From positions 645,599 through 709,598 of the forward strand of contig JAMPIV010006391.1 of NCBI GenBank assembly GCA_024509875.1: a DNA stretch of 64,000 nucleotides. Direction: 5' to 3'. The DNA is from Oreohelix idahoensis (taxonomy: Eukaryota > Mollusca > Gastropoda > Stylommatophora > Oreohelicidae). The position numbers were made by a program, and so were the translations under genes. The notes under the pieces are model-generated. The model searched no databases. It was not told the origin of the DNA and worked only from the letters and a program-made list of their open reading frames with translations. Below, in pieces: positions 54,830 to 64,000 of this stretch (the stretch's first letter is position 1; every line of letters starts with the position of its first letter).

Positions 54830-55281
54830 ATGCCATTTATTGACCTCAGGAGAATTCCATTTCTTTTCATAATGACTGATCTTGTCAATCAAAGGCTAAG
54901 TACAACGTGCATATTTTTCATGTCATTTGCTCCGCATATAAAGGAATGTCTAAAAGCTTTAGCTGCCAAAAGCATTCATCCCAGATGTTTTCCAAAACAA
55001 CATGCAATTTTTTCCCAGCCTCTAGGGAGTTCTTTGTGAAAGCATCTATGAAACCCCTTTGCATGTGCACGCGCACGATATTTCATTCGGCTGAGGAAAA
55101 AATGCGAGACGTGGAGTGGGTGTTTCAAAAGTTTAAGCTGTATCAATGCACTCACTGTCATGAGCGTCCTCATGATAAAATCGGAAGGAGGGAAAACCCA
55201 ATTCTGAAGTGTATTCCCATGACTCTACAACAAACGTTTGAGGTATTTAGTTCTAGATCTGACCACTATTCGAAAATCTAA
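54830..55281 (+). other. Unassigned open frames, possible relic
   Basis: Two overlapping + frames (54830-55039 and 54907-55281). The second contains VEWVFQKFKLYQCTHCHERP, with a CTHC pair. An acceptor-like TTTCAGTTTCAG precedes the first. I do not recognise the product; it may be a broken transposase or a chance frame. Confidence 0.2.
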
Positions 55282-55499
55282 ACGGTGAACACATCAGTGG
55301 TTGATCTTGTAATCTAAATGGTTAGAGCTCGATTTTCACTTCGTCATTTTTTTGGTCACTTCGAATTTTGTAGTTATTTATTTAATTCTTCTTTAGTAAA
55401 ACCTAAAGTTATACAGAACAACGACATAGAAGAAAACTAGTGTACACTATAGACTTCTACATTACTTTTACTTGTTACGTTCACTCTTGCCGTAAAATG

Positions 55500-55830
55500 T
55501 AATGAAGATTTTTTGGTTTGGTTTTTTAACCCTGCACTTAAAAACTGGTGTTTGTCGTGTGCAAGGGATACCCGGTTCAACCCCATGTGGGTTATAATTT
55601 GGGTTTATAGTGTTCATCATTCTATATAACGCATTACGTCGTTGTTTTTGTGTTTTGGCTCTTCCAGGCTGTAATTTATATGTCGTTTGTTGTGGCATTG
55701 TTTAATGTATATGGTGTTAGTAATATATCTTCTTCCATGATGCTATATTGTTCTCTCTCGCTATTGACATCTTTAAAAATGTATTTGCTGGGCTTTTGTT
55801 GATTTTGGATTGGTAATTTTCTTTGTATGT
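55500..55830 (+). repeat. SINE-like repeat, family A, copy 3
   Basis: The best-preserved copy: ACTGGTGTTTGTCGTGTGCA, GGGATACCCGGTTCAACCCC (B-box-like), CATGTGGGTTATAATTTGGG and CTCTTCCAGGCTGTAATTTA. The match to copy 2 continues to about 55815. Confidence 0.7.
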
Positions 55831-55859
55831 TTAACGTAATGGAGAGTTAAAGTTTGTGC

Positions 55860-55957
55860 TCTTGAGCTAAGTACGTCGCAGTGGCGACTATGAGCCCGTG
55901 TTGTAGATTTCTGTGATATTCTCTATACATCTGCCTCTTGGTCTTCCCCGTACCCTG
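55860..55957 (-). pseudogene. LINE C-terminal fragment next to the 60-bp array
   Basis: One minus-strand frame reads VRGRPRGRCIENITEIYNTG, which fits the Arg-rich end of RTE-type pol. It directly adjoins the array. Confidence 0.45.
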
Positions 55958-56617
55958 AAACCAGATTTTCAATAGATGTAGGCGCTCACTGGTAGCTGAT
56001 CGGCCTCCATTCTCACGAAACCAGATGTTCAATAGATGTAGGCGCTCACTGTTAGCTGATCGGCCTCCATTCTCATGAAACCAGATTTTCAATAGATGTA
56101 GGCGCTCATTGGTAGCTGATCGGCCTCCATTCTCATGATACCAGATTTTCAATAGATGTAGGCACTCACTGGTAGCTGATCGGCCTCCATTCTCATGAAA
56201 CCAGATTTTCAATAGATGTAGGCGCTCACTGGTAGCTGATCGGCCTCCATTCTCATGATACCAGATTTTAAATAGATGTAGGCACTCACTGGTAGCTGAT
56301 CGGCCTCCATTCTCATAAAACCAGATTTTCAATAGATGTAGGCGCTCACTGGTAGCTGATCGGCCTCCATTCTCATGAAACCAGATTTTCAATAGATGTA
56401 GGCGCTCACTGGTAGCTGATCGGCCTACATTCTCACGAAACCAGATTTTCAATAGATGTAGGCGCTCACTGGTAGCTGATCGGCCTCCATTCTCATGAAA
56501 CCAGATTTTCAATAGATGTAGGCGCTCACTGGTAGCTGATCGGCCTCCATTCTCATGATACCAGATTTTCAATAGATGTAGGCGCTCACTGGTAGCTGAT
56601 CGGCCTCCATTCTCATG
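55958..56617 (-). repeat. 60-bp minisatellite, about 11 copies, open in one frame
   Basis: Each 60-bp unit contains CCAGATTTTCAATAGATGTA and TAGCTGATCGGCCTCCATTC. Units differ at one or two bases. Since 60 is divisible by three, the minus strand has an open frame (55847-56632, 261 codons) of a 20-residue repeat containing ENGGRSATSERLHLLKIW. I treat it as a minisatellite rather than a gene. Confidence 0.93.
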
Positions 56618-56639
56618 AGATAACCAAATCACTTAATTG

Positions 56640-57337
56640 TATGCCTATCTTTATACTTGATACAGGATATAGTTCATGCACTTTGTCTGATATCGTTATT
56701 TCTCATTTCGTTTCTCGTGGGAACACTGATGGTTTTTCTTGAGCACCTCTTGTCACAAGATGAGATTTCCCTCTCTTACCAGGGACCATGTTTAACATCA
56801 ATAGCAAAGAGATGTTAAGAATATACTATTTATCCATTGTCGTTTAATTTACGTACCGATAATCAGATGGCTGAGTAGTGGTGACAGATGACAAACCAGT
56901 GCGCAAGCTTTTTGATATCGTTTCATTTTCTCTGTCGTCTCGTCTTCCATTATCCTAGGTCATTAAATTCAGAACCTGTTTAAGCATGATGCTGTTAACA
57001 TTAATGTTAAATGGACCAGGTGATCATCTGATCTTTTTAGTTTCTGTCTTTGATGTGCTGATCTTCCTGTTACATCTCCCATAAAGTGAATTTAGTGAAT
57101 GTGTATAGTTTTGCAGCTTTTTTTTCACCTTCGTGTATAAGATCATACAAAATTATAATCACAATCATTTTCTGACACAGTCAACAGTTTTATGATAAGA
57201 ATAATGAATATTTAATGGTATTCTCATATAAAGTGATCATATATCTAGGTCGCTTTACTTAAAATTTAAATGAACATTCAGGTTTATTGAACTGCTAAGA
57301 GCACGCTATGTCTATGGCTAATGAGTGAATAAATAAT
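56640..57337. other. Spacer, nothing recognised
   Basis: AT-rich DNA without a supported gene or repeat partner. Confidence 0.4.
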
Positions 57338-57515
57338 AACACACATAAAGATATGTTTCAGGTGAGAAATAAAGAAGTAGAAAACCAGACAACAGAAAAA
57401 AAAACAGTAGTGAGAGGCTTACCGGAGAATCGAACCCAGGACCTTCTGAACGGCATCACCGCCTAGCTACGGAAGTGAATCGCAATCTCCTTTCTACCAA
57501 CTAGGCACCACTTTA
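57338..57515 (-). mobile_element. tRNA-derived SINE
   Basis: On the minus strand an A-box-like TAGCTAGGCGGTG (near 57472) is followed by a B box, GGGTTCGATTCTCC (near 57427-57440). The body (CAGACAACAGAAAAA, AAATAAAGAAGTAGAA) is shared with 23930-24085. Confidence 0.65.
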
Positions 57516-57779
57516 TTTATTTATTGAGGACTAATGAGCTTTACTGTTTAGTCTCATTTAAGCCTTTACGCATGGGCCTGGTGTAAATGGCAGCAAAATT
57601 ATTGTCAAATGTATTAAAGGGCAAGTTGTAACATCTCTAATAATTCACTTCTCAAACTTAGGGGTGGACTGAGCAATAGGTTCGTGCCCGAGGATCCACA
57701 GTGAGGGGGGCACCTTTAGCCTCTGTCAATGTCGGATATGTGATTAGGGACCAATGGCGTTAGAAATCATGTTACTCCA

Positions 57780-57965
57780 TTTGATAGAAGTCTCTGATGT
57801 CTTGAATTAGTACAACCTCATATTATTCACCTTGTACGATATTTGATAGAAGTCTCTGATGTCTTGAATTAGTACAACCTCATATTATTCACCTTGTACG
57901 ATATTTGATAGAAGTCTCTGATGTCTTGAATTAGTACAACCTCATATTATTCACCTTGTACGACA
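57780..57965 (+). repeat. 62-bp tandem repeat, 3 copies
   Basis: Unit starts TTTGATAGAAGTCTCTGATG and ends CCTTGTACGATA; copies are essentially identical. Confidence 0.93.
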
Positions 57966-58159
57966 TTGCCTGAGGGAGCAGTGGTAGTCCTATTCTTTCT
58001 TTGTCTCATCAGAGATCCCCCCCACCCCCGGGGAACTACACGGGGCGTATGCTCCTATAGAGCTAATTGATTTAAAACGTTTTTCCCCATCTAATTATAT
58101 ACACCCTTTTATCTCCATGGAAACAAGGAAAATACATAAGTAACATATTAATACTAAAG

Positions 58160-58385
58160 GAAGACGCTGGCGAGGAATAGGACACACACTGAGAAAATAT
58201 GTTGTTAGCAGTACAAAGTAATCCTTGTTCTTGATTGTCCAGAGCAAGAGAAGCATGATATACGGACAAACACACGGAGTAGAGAACTGGGAACAGAAAT
58301 GAATTAGGGGGAAGACATGAAGTGATCTTAAGCTGATGACGCACGATAGGAGGAGTGGTATATGTTTGCTAAAGGCCCATGCTAC
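58160..58385 (+). pseudogene. LINE C-terminal fragment
   Basis: RRRWRGIGHTLRKYVV matches the RKWRWIGHTLRK block typical of RTE/CR1-type pol ends; the rest (with stops) follows the usual order to a THDRRSG-like stretch. Same family as 44344-44640. Confidence 0.55.
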
Positions 58386-58489
58386 CTGGGGAGGACTAGT
58401 TCTTAGCTATCAGTGTCAAACACGATCATTATCTAAGTAAGCACAGGAGATGATGATTACAGCATCATAAATGAGATGTCTGAGACAGC

Positions 58490-59367
58490 TGTTAATGTTC
58501 TCGCTCGTGTGACGCTATGCGACAAACTGTTAATGATCTGGCTCCTGTGACAACATGAGACAAACTGCATTTGGTCTGGTTCATGTGACGATATGAGACA
58601 AGCAGCTAATGGTCTCGCTTCTGTGACAATATGAGACTAGCTGCTAACGGTCTGGCTCATGTGACAATAAGAGATAAACTGCTAATGATCTCGCTCATGT
58701 GACGATATGAGACAAATTGCTGATGATCTGTCTCCTGAGACGATATGAGACAAACTGCTAATGATCTGGCTTAAGTGACGATATGAGACAAACTGCTAAT
58801 AGTCTGGCTCATGTGACGGTATGAGACTTACTGCTAATGATCTGGCTCATGTGACGATATGAGGCAAGCTGCTAATGATTTCGCTCATGTGGTGATATAA
58901 GACAAACTGCTAATGATCTGGCTCCTGTGACGATATGAGACAAACTGCTAACAATCTCGCTCATGTGACGATATACGACAAACTGGTAATGGTCTGGCTC
59001 ATGTGACAATATGAGACATACTGCTAATGATCTTGCTCCTGTGACGATATGAAAAAAAAACTGCTAATGGTCTGGCTCATGTGACAATATGAGACAAACT
59101 GCTAATGATCTTGCTCCTGGGACGATAAGAGACAAACTGCTAATGATCTGGCTCATGTGACGATATGAGACAAACTGCTAATGGTCTCGCTCCTGTGACG
59201 ATATGAGACAAACTACTAATGGTCTCGCTCATGTGATGATATACGACAAACTGGTAATGGTTTGGCTCATGTGACGATATGAGACAAACTGCTAATGATC
59301 CTGCTCCTGTCACGATATGAGACAAACTGCCGATGGTCTCACTGCTGTGATGAAATAAGACAAGCTA
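58490..59367 (+). repeat. 38-bp satellite array, left part
   Basis: More than 20 imperfect copies of a 38-bp unit containing GACAAACTGCTAATGATCTG and CTCATGTGACGATATGAG. The array is cut at 59367 by the TIR transposon and continues at 62829. Confidence 0.9.
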
Positions 59368-62300
59368 CTGTGGCGAGATGGATGCTTGAGAGTAAAGAGT
59401 TCCCAGACAGTAGAGAAAAGAGATGGTGAACTAAAGGTAGGTGTTGCGCTAAACTTGTCGCAACTTATTCTGACTATATATTCTGACTACGTATTCTGAC
59501 CATGCATTCTGACTATATATTTAATTTTGTAATGCATGGGAAATAGCTCATGTAATGGTAGTCACTTTTTTATTTCTACTAGTTGTCTAATCGTGTGACG
59601 ATAGTTGCCGATAGTTTGTGTGAACGATTTTGAGTCATGTCCATATACGGAGCGCTCAGGTCGTCAGATCTTAGAAACAGTTGGCAATCGCAATGTTTCA
59701 AGAGTCATTTCCTTTTAAGGTTCGAATCTTTAGTCGAACATCTTAGAACATTCTTCGTTCCGTAAGTTAGCTGTGCTGTATTCGATTCGCGTGTTCTGCG
59801 CATGTCCTAGGTTGTGTCTTTGTTTGAATGATTTCCGCCCAGTTCACTCTTGGCAGATTTTGCTTGTGAGCAGGACGAAGTTTTTTGTGCTGGCGTCCTT
59901 GCTGATATTATTCAGGAAAGAGTCCTCATCGTTGTTGTTCCTTTTGAGATGATATATCTCTATGTTATTCCAAGTGCCTGGAGGCCTATGTGATTTATGT
60001 GATTTAATTCCTGATGAACAGGTAATTGAGTTTTGCTGAGTAACTTTATCGCCATCTTTTGATGTTGACATTTTTGCCTAGCCTGCCTTATTAAAGAGTC
60101 TATGATATGACAAGTTTGCTCAGCTCACGATCCACTTATATTGTCAGCATTCGATTGATGCCTGTCCTAAGGACCATTTGCTTCCTGAACTTTATTGATG
60201 GATCTAGGTTGATACCTTTGTTGTTTAAGGAACATAGAGGACGATAATGTGACGCTCAAAAGACATGCCTGTCTTGTTGAGGTCGAATATAGGAGACTAG
60301 ATTTAATCTCCCATTTGATATCTACTAGCTATGATGGAAAGGGAAAGCTTACCACCTGACTACATGCACAGCTGTTTATGATATCCTAGGAAGGCATATA
60401 ATGTACCATTATTATTGATGCTGTCTGCTGTTCCTGCTGTATTGACTACGTCGATGATGTAATGACTATTGTTCTATACCAGTGATGTTACTGCATAATT
60501 ATCTTCATGTATCTCGTCGTTGTGGCGTATATTATATGTTACCAACAACATCACTTGCTGTTCAACAAGTTATTGACTTTATATGTTTATGAATTGATGT
60601 GACGTCCCTATCTGATACTTGTCTTCATAAACACGTCACACATAAACCAGACCACGACACCATAAGATCTTGCCTCATCATCCCTGGTGTCCGAGGGCGA
60701 TAACCCTCCATGTTGAGTGGTGCTACTACCAAGACACATCAATACTTTATAGCTCCACATCAACATATCCAGTAGAGTACTGCTACACACCTCAAAATAG
60801 ACACTCTACATATATCTGGTGGATTCTAGCACTCTACAGTAGGGATGACACAAGACAGATCAGATAGTTAACCACACAGACCTAGATGGTCGCTGTAGAT
60901 GAGAGCTGTGAAGTAAGTCACCTACTTGCTAGATCTGTCCTATGCTCCACTGGTGTCTGTATTAAAATTGATGTGAATGGAAGCTCGTTAATTATTCCCT
61001 ACCGATTTAAATATTAAATATTCTTTTGAAATTCACACAAACAACCACACATTTTAGAATTATAATTGGAATTTAAATAAATTCAGTAACTGCAATTTAT
61101 AAAAATGAATCAATACACTATTACACTATAATAATTAAATATATGTATAGTTAAAACCTGCAGATGGATAAATTGTACACACACTTTCTTAAGCTGCAAA
61201 ATGTATGTATTGTCAGAATGTCCTTTTCGCCATGGAAAAAACACAAAATGGCCCTTGGTGACTTTTGTGTTTGCTTCTCCAGTAGCATATATACTTATCT
61301 TGACTTCCCACTGAAAATATGAGGTTGGACAAAGATTTCACTGTGCTCGTTGACTTTTTATCACCTGATCATGAAGACTCAATGCTTCTGATGGGCATGC
61401 AGCGTTGTTCTCCGTATCATACGCTTCATGTATGTCTCTCAAGTCACACATTTATGTGCGCTTTTTTTTTCTTCTTTCAAATTCCATAGTAATTTACAAA
61501 GACGTGCATTGAACATTCCCAATAAAAGGAATCTATGAGAATATAACAAATACACGTATAAAAACACTCGTTCACGCACACATTTATACTTGTACCCATA
61601 TGTTATACTTATTCAATTTCTCCTGATGAAGATTTCTGTGCTCTCGTTTCACTGATATTGGAACTGCTTCAAGGGAGACAGCCCGAAAAAAGGCTAACGG
61701 TATGTGTTTGGTAGCACTGAGAAGCCCATCTGGTGACTGACTGGCCAAAATAGATTAGAATCCTCATTTTTGACAACACTTTCATGAGGTTGTGGTTTTG
61801 TCGGTCAAGGAATTACATTGTACCCTTATACAGCAACATTGTAATATTATATGACAATCATTAAAGTACATTGAAGGGCTATTAACATCATTTTAAAATT
61901 ATTCTGAATACCTTTACAAGTATGTCAATTTGGTCTTTAGTTCTGTCAAAGTCTTTTCCTTTTACCAAAATGTGCCTGTCGAACTCTTGTGCTAACAGCA
62001 TTAAAAACAAAATCCTGAAAAGGACTTTTAGCTTTTGTTGTTAGCATTGTGAAGTCATGAGAAGGACTAACTAGCTGAGTCAATGCTGTTGAGGATTTTT
62101 GTAGGTTATATTCAGTGGAAGACCAACTTCAGTGTGGGTTCCAAGACAAGACACGCGCATGTAAATCTATGTCAATCATTAAGTTAATTTTAAATATACA
62201 CACAATTTACATGACACTAAGATATTTTATGAGCTTATCGATCTATACACTTATAGAAACACCCTCAGACAATAGTACTTCGAGTACTGTGGCTATTAGT

Positions 62301-62828
62301 TATCACAAAGCAAGTTCACAGCAAGTCAGCCTGGCGTCTTCTCAGCTGTATGAGCGTGATGTCAATTCGGGAAGTATTCGAACTGTGTCTTAACAGGCTT
62401 ATATGCCGTTTTTCAGCCAGACTGATTTGATTGAGCTTGTGTATGACTGGTTTTCGCTTTATCAATTTGATTGGTTTCTCCCTTTTTTACCTCTTGCGTT
62501 TGATTGGTTCTTTTTGCTAAATTCGATTGGTTGTTTCCCTTAGTTTGACTGTCCATAATTAGTAATCAATTGTTTTGACTGAGAATAACTTTCTTCTAAT
62601 CGCAATAAAGTGAATTCCACCGTGATTCCCTTTTTATGGTTGAAAATCCAGTGGGAATTGAAATTCCACTGTGTCAAATTACAGATAGAAATATTATTTA
62701 CCGCAAAATCACAAAGATAATGAGTTTCGTCGGTTAAAATTTAGTGAAAATGATACTTACAATCACATTCTTAGAGGAAATGATCATTTACGGTGCAATT
62801 CCAGAGTGTTGTGCCCGTCTCGCTACAG
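59368..62828. mobile_element. Non-autonomous TIR transposon, copy B, with a solo LTR inside
   Basis: Left end CTGTGGCGAGATGG; right end, in reverse, CTGTAGCGAGACGG. Homologous to 27152-29203 on both sides of the solo LTR (e.g. GAGAGCTGTGAAGT near 27278 and 60902, and GGTTATATTCA near 28290 and 62105). It sits inside a satellite array, with CTA to its left and CTG to its right. No transposase frame. Confidence 0.75.
59442..60838. mobile_element. Solo LTR, 1,397 bp, with 5-bp target duplication
   Basis: The segment begins TGTTGCGC and ends CTCTACA, so it has the TGT..ACA ends of an LTR, and is flanked by GTAGG at 59437-59441 and 60839-60843. The related transposon copy A has a single GTAGG at the same place with no insert, which gives the empty site. 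There is no coding capacity. The parent family is not among the elements here. Strand cannot be fixed. Confidence 0.85.
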
Positions 62829-64000
62829 CTGCTAAAGGTTTCACTCATATAGTGATATGAGACAACTACTTATGGTCTCTGTCATGTGATGATGTGATAG
62901 AAGCTACTAATGGTCTCACTCGTTTGATGATATGATACAAGCTGCACGTGATCTCGCTCCTGTGAGGATATGATACAAGCTGCTAATGGTCTCTCTCATG
63001 TGATGATATGATACAAGCTGCTAGTGATCTCTCTCATGTGATGATATGATACAAGCTACTAATGGTCTCTCTCATGTGATGATATGATACAAGCTGCTAG
63101 TGATTCCTCTCATGTGATGATATGATACAAGCTGCTAGTGGTCTCTCTCATGTGATGATATGATACAAGCTACTAATGGTCTCTCTCATGTGATGATATG
63201 ATACAAGCTACTAATGGTCTCTCTCATGTGATGATATGATACAAGCTACTAATGGTCTCTCTCATGTGATGATATGATACAAGCTGCTAGTGATTCCTCT
63301 CATGTGAGGATATGATACTAGCTGCTAGTGGTTTCTCTCATGTGAGGATATGATACTAGCTGCTAGTGGTCTCTCTCATGTGATGATATGATACAAGCTG
63401 CTAGTGATCTCTCTCATGTGAGGATATGATACTAGCTGCTATTGGTCTCTCTCATGTGATGAAATGAGACAATCAACTAATGGTCTCTCTCATGTTATGA
63501 TACAAGCTGCTAGTGGTCTCTCTCATGTGAGGATATGATACTAGCTGCTATTGGTCTCTCTCATGTCATGATATGATACTAGCTGCTAGTGGTCTCTCTC
63601 ATGTGATGAAATGAGACAATCAACTAATGGTCTCTCTCATGATATGATACAAGCGGCTAGTGGTCTCTCTAATGTTATGATATGAGACAATCAGCTAATG
63701 GTCTCTCTCATGTGATAATATGATACTAGCTACTAGTGGTCTCTCTCATGTTATGATATGATACAATCAGCTAATGGTCTCTCTCATGTTATGATATGAG
63801 ACAATCAGCTAATGGTCTCTCTCATGTTATGATATGATACTAGCTGCTAGTGGTCTCTCTCATGTTATGATATGATACTAGCTGCTAGTGGTCTCTCTCA
63901 TGTTATGATATGATACTAGCTGCTAGTGGTCTCTCTCATGTTATGATATGATATCCTCTCTAAAGTTTATGATATAATACAATCATCAAATGTGTCCTCT
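62829..64000 (+). repeat. 38-bp satellite array, right part, runs off the window
   Basis: About 30 copies of a 38-bp unit containing ACAAGCTGCTAGTGGTCTCT and CTCATGTGATGATATGATAC. It is related to the left part but differs at several positions, with larger homogenised blocks. The last unit is incomplete at the window edge. Confidence 0.92.

Noticed and set aside
57400..57500. A functional tRNA gene
   Set aside because: A and B boxes are present but a full cloverleaf is not apparent, and the body is shared with another dispersed copy, so it is a SINE head.
58490..64000. CRISPR-like appearance of regular short repeats
   Set aside because: The 38-bp units follow each other without unique spacers and diverge gradually, as a satellite does; the genome is eukaryotic.

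Overview
This is a eukaryotic, AT-rich, intron-containing genome segment that is mostly transposable elements, with one recognisable host gene. That gene is an executioner-type caspase on the + strand (coding exons found at 35415-41499). The animal-type caspase, the RTE/BovB-like and RNase-H-bearing LINEs, a Ty3/gypsy element with integrase ahead of reverse transcriptase, tRNA-derived SINEs and many minisatellites suggest an invertebrate animal. A lophotrochozoan, perhaps a mollusc, is my guess; the species cannot be fixed from sequence alone. No prokaryotic features, rRNA genes, functional tRNA genes or CRISPR arrays are visible.

Layout. 1-1743: a 581-codon minus-strand open frame that runs off the left edge, unidentified. 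4365-13212: a nearly complete, young-looking LTR retrotransposon on the minus strand, with LTRs of about 0.8 kb, gag, protease, then integrase-RT-RNase H. Its pol order is reversed relative to normal Ty3/gypsy (Gmr1-like). 13213-14582: a 5'-truncated BovB-like LINE. The LTR element and this LINE together interrupt an older RTE LINE (4016-4364 and 14583-14791). 15326-18490: a full-length but dead LINE with a 12-bp target duplication. 18955-19355: a MITE-like element. 19440-20289: LINE debris. 20873-22604: an RTE LINE with a 14-bp target duplication. 23461-23587: a possible first exon. 24000-27000: SINE-like repeats. 27152-29203: a TIR transposon carrying a SINE. 29225-33900: LINE and SINE remnants and an inverted repeat.

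35415-41499: the caspase gene. It has a prodomain exon with three DxTDA motifs, the large-subunit exons with the catalytic His and QACRG Cys, and the small-subunit exon; its introns hold a LINE fragment and a duplicated exon end. 41885-43362: an RNase-H-bearing LINE and an RTE 3' end. 44344-46360: LINE fragments and minisatellites. 46597-51356: a second, conventional-order Ty3/gypsy element broken up with LINE pieces on both strands. 52096-57965: tandem repeats and SINE-like copies. 58490-64000: a 38-bp satellite array split by a second copy of the TIR transposon (59368-62828), which itself holds a solo LTR with a 5-bp target duplication (59442-60838).

The genes do not form a pathway. The value of the window lies in the insertion order, which can be read from target duplications, and in the intact-looking caspase. 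All element boundaries and identities are by-eye comparisons within the window; no database search was run.
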